A stretch of 64,000 nucleotides of DNA from assembly GCA_003671055.1 (NCBI GenBank), contig QWPV01000003.1:22209-86208 (forward strand). Reading direction: 5' to 3'. Positions 39,380 to 48,700 of this stretch are shown one piece after another. The position numbers were made by a program, and so were the translations under genes. The DNA comes from Planctomycetota bacterium (lineage in GTDB: Bacteria; Planctomycetota; Phycisphaerae; Phycisphaerales; SM1A02). Each line of letters starts with the position of its first letter. Within the stretch, counting starts at the first letter, position 1. The notes under the pieces were generated by a model that made no database searches, was not told the DNA's origin, and saw only the letters and a program-made list of their open reading frames with translations.

Positions 39380-40741
39380 TTAGCCGACGCCGCCGCCGGT
39401 GAGCGTAGAGAATCGATTCCAGTTCAGAACTGGGATCTGTGCGTCGCGCGCTTCCTTGAAGAGCGTCTCGTACTTCTCACGTGCTTCACGCGCCGCGACA
39501 TACGCAGTGGTTTGTGATTCAGTCGCATCCGCTGGAAGCGGTGCAGGAAGTGCGGGCTCGCTACCGAGCACGATGAAATCGAGATCGCCAGTGAGGTCAC
39601 TGCCATCGATAACTTCGCCGCCCCATGAGCGAATGCGCTCGCGGAGGAAGTCTGATTCGGCTGGCGTTGCACGACCATCTTTGTTCACATCAAATGCGCC
39701 GTGTACGAGGAACTTGAATCGGTAGTTTGGATCAAACACGGCGTTGGCGACGACGTCACCCTTGATGACAGGCTGACCCTTCGTCGAGCGCAGGACGCGG
39801 CAGGTTGAGGTGCGGTCGCCAACTTTGAGAATCTGAATGCTCGCCTTGCCACCGCTTCCTTGCTCTGCGCTTGCGACGATGCTTGCTGCATTGTCGAACA
39901 CTTCGAAGGTCATGCCCGGCGTCACGCGGCTCTGGCTGCCGATCGAGATGAAGATGTTGCCGCTGGTTGGATCGATGCCTGCGACGGAGGCGTCGACGAG
40001 ATCTGCTGGATTTGTTGCGCGTCCTGATGCAAGTTCAACCTTGCTCTGGAGTGCAGCGACTTTCTCGCTGAGTACAGAAACTTCTTCGCGCGACTCATTG
40101 AGTTCGCGATCTTTCTCTGCAAGCGTGTTGCGCTGTGATTCTTCGAGTTCAACGCGGAATGTTTCGAATGCGGTGATCGCGGCGTTGAGCCGATTCTGTG
40201 CGTCTTCTACAGCCGCGCGGAAATCACCAATCGTGCCGTCAACCTTTGCGAGTGCTGCCTGATGTTGCTTGTCCGATGCTGCACCCGATGCGCGAAGTGC
40301 TTCGGCTTGTTTGGTCGCATCCGCGAGGCGTGTGCGCAGCGAGCCCGCTTCATCGCTTCGTGCCTTCACTTGCTGGCGAAGATCACTCAGCGCGCCGCGC
40401 ACGGTGTCGGTCTCTGTGAGATTGAGTGCAGTGCGTGTCGCTGCAAGATCAGCGTCATCCGAACCCATGAACTGCTGCACTGCTTGCGCGCGCTCAGCCA
40501 TTTCGCCAAACACGCTGCGTTGATTGCCTGTGGCTGCTTCTTCAAGAACTTTCGCGTTGTCGCGGCCGCGCTCTTCGCTGCGAATGAAGGTCGCGAGTGC
40601 CTGCTCTGCCGCAACTGCCTTCTCGTGCTCATTCGTTTTGCCAACGAAGAAGATGATGGTGAGTGCGAGGAAAACGACACTCATCAGCACAAAGACGACG
40701 AGTCCGACGAGCATGCCAGTAGGGGCGGAGCGAGAAGCCAT
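39380..40741 (-). CDS. Membrane-anchored coiled-coil protein with EF-hand-like loop
   Basis: 453 residues from ATG 40741. One N-terminal membrane segment (about 12-35, LVGLVVFVLMSVVFLALTIIFFVG), a long coiled coil (about 40-255), then an extracytoplasmic C-terminal region. There a beta part (IFISIGSQSRVTPGMTFEVFD) is followed by an EF-hand/dockerin-like loop DVNKDGRATPAE and a BRCT-like stretch (LRERIRSWGGEVIDGSDLTGDLDFIVLG). The tail is Glu/Ala-rich. The Shine-Dalgarno AGGAG is 10 bases before the ATG. First gene of a four-gene minus-strand group. Function unknown, perhaps cell-envelope structure. Confidence 0.68.
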   Translation of the reverse strand: MASRSAPTGMLVGLVVFVLMSVVFLALTIIFFVGKTNEHEKAVAAEQALATFIRSEERGRDNAKVLEEAATGNQRSVFGEMAERAQAVQQFMGSDDADLAATRTALNLTETDTVRGALSDLRQQVKARSDEAGSLRTRLADATKQAEALRASGAASDKQHQAALAKVDGTIGDFRAAVEDAQNRLNAAITAFETFRVELEESQRNTLAEKDRELNESREEVSVLSEKVAALQSKVELASGRATNPADLVDASVAGIDPTSGNIFISIGSQSRVTPGMTFEVFDNAASIVASAEQGSGGKASIQILKVGDRTSTCRVLRSTKGQPVIKGDVVANAVFDPNYRFKFLVHGAFDVNKDGRATPAESDFLRERIRSWGGEVIDGSDLTGDLDFIVLGSEPALPAPLPADATESQTTAYVAAREAREKYETLFKEARDAQIPVLNWNRFSTLTGGGVG

Positions 40742-40827
40742 TGCAGAGAAACTCCTGTGCGGCGTTGGACCGGGTCCAAGCCAGTGGACGAGAGACGGAT
40801 AACTAGACAACAAACTCTGAGCGGGGG

Positions 40828-40856
40828 AGTATCGCGCAAGACGCAGATTCCGTCAA
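40828..40856 (-). promoter_or_regulatory. Sigma-70-type promoter of the coiled-coil/lpxL operon
   Basis: On the minus strand TTGACG (40856-40851), 17-base spacer, GATACT (40833-40828). The predicted start near 40821 leaves a leader of about 80 bases. Confidence 0.65.
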
Positions 40857-40899
40857 CGGCGGTGCATGAAGCGCGTTCGACCCTCGAATCGAGAGACGC

Positions 40900-42597
40900 T
40901 CACAGTCTGATCGACGCGAGCGCTTCGCTCGGCGTGGTGATCTGCGAACGCACGAGTTCGAGGGCAGCCGCTCGCAGGCTCAGCAGCGCGCCTTCAGATT
41001 GCGCGACTTTAGCGAGAGAACTTGCACTCGATCGACGCATGATTTCGTCGCGCGCGGCATCCGTCATCATCATGAGTTCATACGCGCCGATGCGACCGGA
41101 GTAGCCAGTCCCGCGACATTCACGGCATCCCACAGCTTCCGCGACGAACGCAAGTGGAGCGACGCCGTCGCTGCCGTTAATCCAGTCTGGAGGACATTCG
41201 CCGTGCAGCGGCTCGCGGACGATCATGCACGCACGACAGGTCCGACGCAGCAACCGCTGCGCGATGATGCCTTCGAGCGTACTCGTGATGAGGAACGGTT
41301 CGATCCCCATGTCGAGTAATCGCGTCGCAGCGCCCGCGGCATCGTTGGTGTGCAAGGTGGAGAACACGAGGTGGCCCGTGAGCGACGCTTGCACCGCAGC
41401 TTCGGCGGTCTCTCGATCGCGAATTTCACCGATCATGATGATGTCAGGATCGTGGCGAAGAATTGCGCGAAGCCCAGCGGCGAAATCCAAACCAACGCTG
41501 TGGTTCACTTGAATCTGATTCACGCCAGGGACGTTGTATTCCACCGGATCTTCAACCGTGATCGCCTTCGTGTCGCCCTTCACGATGCGGCGCAGTGATG
41601 CGTACAGCGTGGTCGATTTTCCACTTCCCGTCGGTCCCGTGACGAGCAGGATCCCGTGCGGACGCTGCACCAATGTGTCCCAGCGCGAGAGTAACTCGGG
41701 CGGCATGCCTAGTTCATCGAGACCCACAAGCACAGCCTTTTTCGAGAGCACGCGAAGCACCACGCCCTCGCCGTGCAGCATCGGAATGACGCTCACACGC
41801 AAATCATATTCTTGCCCCTTGATGCGCAGCGAAATGCGGCCGTCTTGCGCACGCCGACGCTCGGCGATGTTCATATTCGCCATGATTTTCAGGCGGCTCG
41901 TGATCGCGTTGCGGAATTGATGAATCGTCGCAGGCACGCCAGCATCCACAAGCACACCATCGATGCGATAGCGAACATCGAGCGCCTTCTCATAGGGTTC
42001 GATGTGAATGTCCGTTGCTCGTTCGCGCACAGCCTCCGCGAGAAGATCGTTCACGAGCCGCACGACACTCGCTTCACTTGCATCGCCGTTGTTGCGATCA
42101 CTCTCAGCATCACTCGCCGATGACGCACTGTGTCCATCCGCAGTCGCATGCGCACCGAGTGCTTCAAGCACATCGCCCGCAACGCCGTAATGCGTGCGGA
42201 TGAAGTCCGCGATATCACGCTCATCGGCGAGCACGAGATCGACCTGCAATCCGGTGGCGGTGCGCACTTCGTCGAAACTGTCGAGACGAAGTGGATCACT
42301 CGTCGCAAGTTCGAGTCGACCGTTGCCGACGCGATAAGGCACAGCACGAAGTTTGAAAACTAGTCGCGAAGGAAGAGCTTGAATCGTCTCGGGATCGGGA
42401 TTCCAATCGTTGAGTCGCACGAACGGCAACGAGAGTTCATCTGCAAGCACTTCGAGCACGCGATGCGAGGGCGCAAGTCCTAGTCGAGCGATGGTGTGCT
42501 CAATGCGTTCGCCAGTCGCACGACGCTCCGCTTCCGCGAGCGTGAGTTGCTCGGGAGAGAGGATTCCGCGTGCGACGAGAATGCTTCCGAGCGCCAT
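40900..42597 (-). CDS. gspE: Type II secretion / type IV pilus assembly ATPase (GspE/PilB)
   Basis: 565 residues of the GspE/PilB secretion ATPase family. The N-terminal MshEN-type domain starts LGSILVARGILSPEQLTLAEAE. The catalytic part has GPTGSGKST (Walker A), an Asp box (ITVEDPVEYN), a Walker B (ILRHDPDIIMIGEIRD) and a His box (GHLVFSTLHTNDAAGAATRLLDMGIEPF). The zinc-binding cysteines appear as CRAC and CREC. GspE drives pseudopilus assembly for secretion or pilus extension. A linker of about 20 residues rich in Ser/Ala/Asp lies near 155-175. No other gsp or pil gene is in the window. Confidence 0.93.
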   Translation of the reverse strand: MALGSILVARGILSPEQLTLAEAERRATGERIEHTIARLGLAPSHRVLEVLADELSLPFVRLNDWNPDPETIQALPSRLVFKLRAVPYRVGNGRLELATSDPLRLDSFDEVRTATGLQVDLVLADERDIADFIRTHYGVAGDVLEALGAHATADGHSASSASDAESDRNNGDASEASVVRLVNDLLAEAVRERATDIHIEPYEKALDVRYRIDGVLVDAGVPATIHQFRNAITSRLKIMANMNIAERRRAQDGRISLRIKGQEYDLRVSVIPMLHGEGVVLRVLSKKAVLVGLDELGMPPELLSRWDTLVQRPHGILLVTGPTGSGKSTTLYASLRRIVKGDTKAITVEDPVEYNVPGVNQIQVNHSVGLDFAAGLRAILRHDPDIIMIGEIRDRETAEAAVQASLTGHLVFSTLHTNDAAGAATRLLDMGIEPFLITSTLEGIIAQRLLRRTCRACMIVREPLHGECPPDWINGSDGVAPLAFVAEAVGCRECRGTGYSGRIGAYELMMMTDAARDEIMRRSSASSLAKVAQSEGALLSLRAAALELVRSQITTPSEALASIRL

Positions 42598-42606
42598 GAA
42601 TCGTCG

Positions 42607-42612
42607 AGCGTA
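42607..42612 (-). promoter_or_regulatory. -10 box of gspE, near leaderless
   Basis: On the minus strand TACGCT is followed by 9 bases and the ATG at 42597. No Shine-Dalgarno is present. Confidence 0.4.
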
Positions 42613-42878
42613 AGAGATAGGGCGCTCAATCCGAGCGGCAAGTTCGAGTTATTGCAGAAGTTCACGCAGGCGCACCAAAGCCCAAGGGAGAAAATGGTCT
42701 CAGTGATCCAAGGTGTCGTAGTTTTTGGGGTGATCTGCGCTCTCATACCATGGAAATTTCGCCGATCGTCATCAGGTCGATGGCGATGGATTCACTCTAA
42801 AGCAGCATTTCCGAACGAGAAGACGGTAAAATTCCCAATTCCCGAAAACTATTCACGGGGATCGAGCCCACGAGCGGC

Positions 42879-42907
42879 TTGCATCAGGATCGGGAAAGTG
42901 GCATACT
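42879..42907 (+). promoter_or_regulatory. Sigma-70-type promoter of rpsT
   Basis: TTGCAT (42879-42884), 17-base spacer, CATACT (42902-42907). Predicted start near 42914, leader of about 32 bases with AAGGA before the GTG start. Confidence 0.65.
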
Positions 42908-42945
42908 CCGCGATCCCCCCGAGTTAGGTTCCAAGGACAAGCACA

Positions 42946-43221
42946 GTGCCCAATACCGAATCAGCAAAGAAGCGTGTACGTCAAGGTCAAGAGCGCAATG
43001 CCCGTAACCGTTGGCGCAAGTCAAAGGTGAAGGACGCCGTTGGCGAATTCATGAAGGCTATCCAAGGCCATGATGTTGCTGCAGCGGAAGTTGCCTTCAA
43101 GGTAGCCGTGCGCACACTCGACAAGGTCGCCGAAAAGGGCACCGTGCACAAGAACCTCGCCGCGCGCCGCAAGAGCCGCCTCAACGCGAAGCTCAAGGCA
43201 CTCAAGACCGTCAAGAAGTAA
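42946..43221 (+). CDS. rpsT: 30S ribosomal protein S20
   Basis: 91 residues, very basic, with the S20 layout: SAKKRVRQGQERNARNRWRKSKVK near the N-terminus and KGTVHKNLAARRKSRLNAKL near the C-terminus. S20 is a primary binder of 16S rRNA. It has a GTG start, preceded by AAGGA. It lies alone, transcribed from its own promoter. Confidence 0.96.
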   Translation: MPNTESAKKRVRQGQERNARNRWRKSKVKDAVGEFMKAIQGHDVAAAEVAFKVAVRTLDKVAEKGTVHKNLAARRKSRLNAKLKALKTVKK

Positions 43222-43244
43222 TTCTCGATCGCGCACCCGCGTCG

Positions 43245-44087
43245 TTGCTGGACAACGATGAAGGGTTGGCCGTGCTTTCTTGCCGTTACGCTGCGTGCTT
43301 GGTGAAGGCACGTTCCCTCGCATCCTCAGAAACATCCAACGATGATGGTTATCTCGCACGGTCCAAGCGGCCGCTCGAGATGTTGCTTTTTTTGCTGCCG
43401 TTCATCGCGTTCTATGAGTACGAACTCACGCGTGCACTTCGTGTGGATGATGGAGTGATCACGAATGCTGCGCATCTGGGGTTGCTGAGATTTCTCTCTG
43501 CGTTCGGATCTGGCGATCTCGCGCTGTCGCTCCCTGCGATGTTGCTCATCGTGTGCTTGTTGTTGTGGCACACACTCTTGCGTGCGGATTGGAAAGTGGA
43601 TCTCTCCATCATCGCGCGCATGTGGTTGGAATCCGCAGCACTCGCGGTGCCTGTGTTGGTGTTGTCGAGTGTGATCGGCGTGTACAGCGCGAGTGAATCG
43701 GCTGCAGCAAGTGTCGAAGGTTGGGATGCATTGACGCTTCCAGCGCAGATTGCAGTGTCGATTGGCGCTGGGCTCTACGAAGAACTCGTCTTCCGCATGA
43801 TGTTGATTCTCGCCCTCCACGCGCTGTTGAAGGACGCGCTTGCAGTGCCAGACCGCGCCGCGACGATTGTCGCTGTGACGGCGAGCGCATGCCTCTTCGC
43901 GATCTACCATCCCGTCGATCCGGCAGAGGTGGGCAACGCACGCATGGCGCGATTCGTGTTTCTCCTCGGTGCAGGACTGTTCTGGGCGCTGTTGTTTCTC
44001 TGGCGCGGATTCGGCATCGCTGCGGGTTCGCACATGCTCTACGACGTCGCCGCGAGCCTGTTGGATTCCTCTTCGTTAGAGGCTTGA
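43245..44087 (+). CDS. CPBP family intramembrane metalloprotease
   Basis: 280 residues with about seven membrane segments and the Abi/CPBP motifs: EELVFRM (EExxxR), FAIYHP (FxxxH) and a late His in GSHMLYDV. These form the active site of Rce1-like type II CAAX prenyl proteases and relatives, though the bacterial substrate is unknown. The N-terminal 40 residues before the first membrane segment are uncertain: the frame begins at TTG 43245, with GTG at 43272 or 43302 also possible. It lies 23 bases after rpsT. Confidence 0.85.
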   Translation: MLDNDEGLAVLSCRYAACLVKARSLASSETSNDDGYLARSKRPLEMLLFLLPFIAFYEYELTRALRVDDGVITNAAHLGLLRFLSAFGSGDLALSLPAMLLIVCLLLWHTLLRADWKVDLSIIARMWLESAALAVPVLVLSSVIGVYSASESAAASVEGWDALTLPAQIAVSIGAGLYEELVFRMMLILALHALLKDALAVPDRAATIVAVTASACLFAIYHPVDPAEVGNARMARFVFLLGAGLFWALLFLWRGFGIAAGSHMLYDVAASLLDSSSLEA

Positions 44088-44240
44088 GCGTCGACCGAAC
44101 GCGTGCAGCGTCCCTTGTAAGCCTTCCGCAATTGTCATAACCCACACAGACTGAACGCGGAGTTCACTTGACCACAGCAATGCGGCATGACACTCCCTTC
44201 GTTCTCGTTTTCAAATCGAAGGTTGTCTTGTTGAAACTTC

Positions 44241-45170
44241 ATGTCCGGAGTTTCAGATGAGGCTGATTGTCGTCGCGCAGCGGCGTTGATCACTAGGACC
44301 GCAGTGTGGAGTCCAGAGGTTATGCAAGAACAAGATCGTGGATCGAATCTCAAACGAGGCGTGACGCTGGCTGGATGCCGCCTCATGACGAAGCTCGGTG
44401 CTGGCGCAGCAAGCGAAGTCTGGCTCGGGCAACAGCTCAAGACAGGCGAGTTGTTCGCGCTCAAGCATGTGCGCCGTCCTGCGAATCAGGATGCGCGCCA
44501 GATCTCGCAGGTCGAGAATGAGCACGAGGTCGCCTCGAAGTTCGCGCACCCTGCATTTCGTCGAAGTATTCGACTCGAACGCGAGCGCGAGTTTTTCCGC
44601 ACCGTCGCGATCACTGAGGTTTTGGAATTCGTCGACGGTGTGCCGCTCGATCAAGCGCAACTCTCGCGCCGCGACATTCTGCTCGCACTTGCTACAGCTG
44701 CGCGCGCGTTGGATTCGATGCACGAAGCGGGCTACGCACACGCGGATCTCAAACCAGGGAACTTGCTCGTCGAAGATCTCGCCGATGGCCGACGACTTCG
44801 CATCATCGATCTCGGTCAAGCGTGCCTTCTTGGTACGCGCAAAGAGCGCATTCAGGGCACGCCCGCGTTCATGGCACCCGAGCAAGTGCAGCGCGGACCG
44901 ATCCTGCGCCAGACGGATATCTACAACCTCGCGGCAACGGCGAAAGCACTCTTCCTCGGTTCGCTTGAACGCGCTGCGGATGTGCGTGACGACATCTCGT
45001 CGCTCACGTGCGCAGGTTTGCCCGCGAGCTTGACGCCGATTCTTGCGCGATGTTTGCACGCGGCGCCTGAATCACGACCTGCACAGATGCGAACGGTTGC
45101 ACAGGACTTCGAAGTAGCTGCACTCGGGTTGCAATCCATGCACGACGAAGGCCGCGTGAACGCTGCGTGA
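44241..45170 (+). CDS. Serine/threonine protein kinase
   Basis: 309 residues of the Hanks-type kinase fold, without membrane segment or extra domain. Visible parts are the Gly loop KLGAGAASEVWLG, the ATP-binding Lys in FALKHV, a Glu-containing alpha-C region (ENEHEVASKF), the catalytic loop HADLKPGNLL (HAD in place of HRD), DLGQ in place of DFG, and GTPAFMAPEQ. Asp residues for catalysis and Mg binding are kept. ATG 44241 is assumed; ATG 44322, preceded by AGAGG, would remove a non-conserved N-terminus and is quite plausible. Confidence 0.88.
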   Translation: MSGVSDEADCRRAAALITRTAVWSPEVMQEQDRGSNLKRGVTLAGCRLMTKLGAGAASEVWLGQQLKTGELFALKHVRRPANQDARQISQVENEHEVASKFAHPAFRRSIRLEREREFFRTVAITEVLEFVDGVPLDQAQLSRRDILLALATAARALDSMHEAGYAHADLKPGNLLVEDLADGRRLRIIDLGQACLLGTRKERIQGTPAFMAPEQVQRGPILRQTDIYNLAATAKALFLGSLERAADVRDDISSLTCAGLPASLTPILARCLHAAPESRPAQMRTVAQDFEVAALGLQSMHDEGRVNAA

Positions 45171-45183
45171 CGAGTTGTGGGAT

Positions 45184-45213
45184 GTGACGCAAGAGGTCAC
45201 GAATCCGTACAAT
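45184..45213 (+). promoter_or_regulatory. Promoter of kdsC, likely leaderless
   Basis: GTGACG (45184-45189), 18-base spacer, TACAAT (45208-45213), then 7 bases to the GTG start at 45221. Without any Shine-Dalgarno this is the best leaderless candidate in the window. Confidence 0.6.
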
Positions 45214-45220
45214 TCGCGAC

Positions 45221-45775
45221 GTGACTTCACCTTCGCCGCTCGTCCCCATCCGGCTGCTCGTCCTTGATGTCGACGGTGTGCTGACGGATGGTGGAATCTC
45301 GATTGATGACCTCGGCCGCGAGACGAAGCGATTTCATGTTCGCGACGGCGCAGGCATTCACATGTGGCTCAAGCTTGGTCTTGAAGTTGCGATCATCACC
45401 GGCCGCAACGGCATGGTGGTGCATCACCGCGCGCGTGAACTTGGCATCGCGCATGTTGTGAGTGGATCGAAGGACAAGGGCGCGGCATTCTTGGAGCTGT
45501 GCACGAAGTTGCAGATCGCGCCGAAGGAAGCAGCGATGCTCGGCGACGATTTGCCGGATCTTTGCGTGATGCGCGAGTGTGGATTTGCCATCGCGGTCAA
45601 CGACGCGAGCGCGGAAGTGCTTGCAGCGGCGCAGATGGTGACGAAAGCATGTGGCGGCAATGGCGCCGTGCGCGAGGTCATCGAACATCTGCTTCGTGCG
45701 CAAAATCGTTGGGATGACGCGGTGCGCGTGTTCGATCCGAAGCATGACGCAGCGCGTGCAGGGGCTCGATCATGA
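45221..45775 (+). CDS. kdsC: 3-deoxy-D-manno-octulosonate 8-phosphate phosphatase
   Basis: KdsC removes phosphate from Kdo-8-P for LPS inner-core synthesis. The 184 residues are of the HAD class C0 (no cap), with motif I LLVLDVDGVLTDGGI, motif II IITGRNG, and motif III/IV KDKGAAFLELC and MLGDDLPDLCVMRE. The KRFHVRDGAGIHMWLKLG segment is typical of KdsC. It precedes an LptC/LptA-type gene with a 4-base overlap, as kdsC precedes lptC in E. coli. Confidence 0.95.
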   Translation: MTSPSPLVPIRLLVLDVDGVLTDGGISIDDLGRETKRFHVRDGAGIHMWLKLGLEVAIITGRNGMVVHHRARELGIAHVVSGSKDKGAAFLELCTKLQIAPKEAAMLGDDLPDLCVMRECGFAIAVNDASAEVLAAAQMVTKACGGNGAVREVIEHLLRAQNRWDDAVRVFDPKHDAARAGARS

Positions 45776-48700
45776 GTACCAGTCGCGAGCAGCGCGCGCT
45801 TGCGGAACAACGAGCCACGATGGCGACTCGCTGGCGAGACTTCGCGCGGCGCTCGCCGAGCCTCGCGTTCGGCGTTCCTGCTGGAGCGGTCGCACTCGTT
45901 GTCGTGTTGATCGCTGTGAATGCGGGCGAACTCGATCCTGTGCGAGAGAGAGGCAATCGACTCGATGGCGCGGTGGACATCTTGCGTCCGTCTGCGCCGA
46001 CTGATACTGAATTGCAGCGATCGAGCGCGAATATTGGCGAGCAGGCGTCGCTACAACTTTCCGACGGCGCATGGATTCAAGTCGCGGATGAAGATGGACG
46101 ACTCGCGCAGCAATACAGCGCGCAGCGTTTAGAGCCACTACCTGCGTCGCAGCTTGCGTTGACCGAACCGCGCGTGATGATGTTCTTGCGCGATGGCCGC
46201 GTCATCACGATGGAATCGCGCAGTGGTGTTGCGTCAGTGCCGCAACGCGCGCTCAATAGTGGCACGTTCAAAGATGATGTTGTCGTGCGATTGTTTCGCC
46301 CAGTGGAAGGCGCGAGCGTCGACCCGACGCGCGATATGCCTGCAGTGACGATCGAGGCAACCGAAGCGCAGTTTGACAGCGTGCTCGGTGAAGTGCGCTG
46401 TGATCGTGCCGTGCGGGTGACAACGGACATGGGCACATTCGCGGGTGAAGGGCTCTCGCTCGTGCTTGATGGTGATGGCGATGGGCTTGAGCGACTTGAA
46501 GTTGCGCGCGCAACCGAACCGATTCGTATTGATCGCGCGGCGAAAGTTCTTTCGTCACGACGCGATGCGAGGGTTGCTGCGCCAGTGGTGACGACGCAAC
46601 CCGAACCCGCGATTGCAATTCTGCCGAACCCGACGCCAGCGCCAGCGACAACGACTCCACCAGCAATTGCAGTAACCCCGACTCCAACCGCTGTCACTTC
46701 CGAAACAGCAATTCGTGCGTACAAACTCGTGCTCGAAGGTGGCGTGGAAATCGTGCGAACGAAAGAAGGGCTTCGCAGCACGATTCGTGGCGATGAACTC
46801 AACGCATTCTTCAGCCTCGATTCCGACTCGCTTGATTCGAAACCGCCAGCGGTGCGCGCAGCAGTTGCGCCGTCGCCTTTCATGAGTAGCCCAGCGTCGG
46901 CGATCACCGCGATCGCATTCGCGCAAGCGAGCGATGCTTCGGTTGCCGATCTCGTCACCGTGAGTTTCGGCGGACGGCTTGTGATGACGCCGGCGAAGGA
47001 TGTGGCGCTCGCAAGTCACGAAGACATTCGTTTCGAAGTGATTGGTCGCCGAGTGGAGTGTTTCGACGCAGGCACGAGCACCGAAATCGTTTGTCGAAAA
47101 CTTCGCTACGAACTCGCGTCCGAGCGCCTCGATGCGATCGGGGATGCGGAACAACCATTGCGCGTACGAAGCGCGCGCATGTCGCTCGATGGCGAGCAAT
47201 TCTGGATGAATCAGAAAACGAAGACCGGTCGCCTCGAAGGCGCGGGACGATTGCGATTTGCGCGGCCGGCGGCAACTGCGCAGCCTGCGGCGAGGAGCTC
47301 AAGCGTTTCCATAGAGTTTGGGACGAGTGAATCCGACATGCACACAGCATTCTCTTGGCTCGGGCAAGTTCCAAATCTTCTCTGCATGGTTGCCTCGGCG
47401 GATCCATCCGCAGCCGTCATCGTGCAAGCGACAAGCATCGCTCCGCCAGTCCGAGCACCTGTGCTGTTTGAGCATGCATCGCAGCAGTTAGAAATTCAGT
47501 GGAAGGATGGAGTGGATCTCTCTTTCGCAGGCAGCGCAGATTCGCCACGACTCTCGGGCGCGAAATTTGTTGGCAGTGTCGTCGTGACAGGTCGCGAGTT
47601 CACGCTCGATGCTGGTGCGCTCGATGTGCGCTTTGATGCTGAGCACGAAGAGCAGATTGAATCGATCATCGCGGATGGTGGCGCGGTTGTGAAACGACTT
47701 GGTGGCGGTGGGCTCACGAGTCAACGCGTTGAATTGTTCCTCGCGCAATCGAAAACTGGCGACGCGATTCCTACGCGACTCGTTGCGCTCGGCGCGATTG
47801 AAGCCTCTGACGCGCGGCAAACAATTTGGGCAGAGTCACTCGATGTGTCGTTCGCGGAAAAGGCAGCGCCCGCCGATGCAATTGCCTCGAAGCCTGCGGA
47901 CGCGAACGCACTCGGCGCGGATCTTGGCGAAGTGGAAGTGACTGCATTCGTCGCTAATCGCGGCGTCGAAGTGCTGCTCAAAGAAGGCGCGCGTGTGTAC
48001 GCTGATGTGCTTGAAGGCAACGCCGCACAGCGCACGCTTCGACTCGCGGGTGATGATGTCGCATTCGTGCGCGGCACGGTGATCGCGGATGGATTGAAAG
48101 TCGTGACGTTTGATGACACAACGCGCACCGCACGCAGCGAAGGCCCAGGTCGCTTCCGTGCGTTCAAGGAACCTATCGTGATGCGCGATGGCCGTGCGCC
48201 ACGACCAACAGCGGATGGCAAGCCTGCAATGGAAGCGCGTTGGTCGGAGTCGCTCTTGTATGGCGAGAGTGATGCATCGAAATCGACGCTTGAACTTCGG
48301 GGTGGTGTGAATGTTCGCTCGAAGCCGAGTGCGGAGCGATCTGACGCAGTGGACGCGAATGTGCTGCAGCTTGAATTGGTCGGTCAAGAGGAAGGTCCAC
48401 AAGTGAAGGGTGCGAAGGGCGCAACGGGCGCCAGCGGCAATCGCGATGTGCAGCATGTTGTTGCGAAGGGGACGGCGCGATTGGAGAGTCGAACATGGCT
48501 CGATGCTGCGCGCTCCGGTGATCCGCGTGTGTTCCGCGTGACGGGCGAGCACATCGAATACGACCTTCGAACGCGCGAAGGACTTGTCGTCGGCGACGGC
48601 ACCTTGCTCGTCAATATCCCTTCACGCGTGGACGCGCTTTCTGCGAAACCGATCGAACTTCCCGCTTCAGGTGTCGCACTCGGCGCAGATGGCACGACTC

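Larger units (their letters stand above)
42598..42945. other. 348-bp intergenic region between gspE and rpsT
   Basis: A divergent region. The gspE side has a TACGCT box 9 bases upstream of its ATG, and the rpsT side a promoter at 42879-42907 followed by a 30-base leader. Between them I see no RNA, repeat or credible gene. A 143-codon open frame on the plus strand overlaps part of gspE and has no coding signature. Confidence 0.6.

Noticed and set aside
42496..42927. Open frame on the plus strand (143 codons) between gspE and rpsT, with a hydrophobic stretch
   Set aside because: It overlaps gspE antisense for 100 bases, ends in the rpsT promoter region and shows no recognisable domain. An internal ATG at 42693 with GGGAG upstream is the only argument for it.
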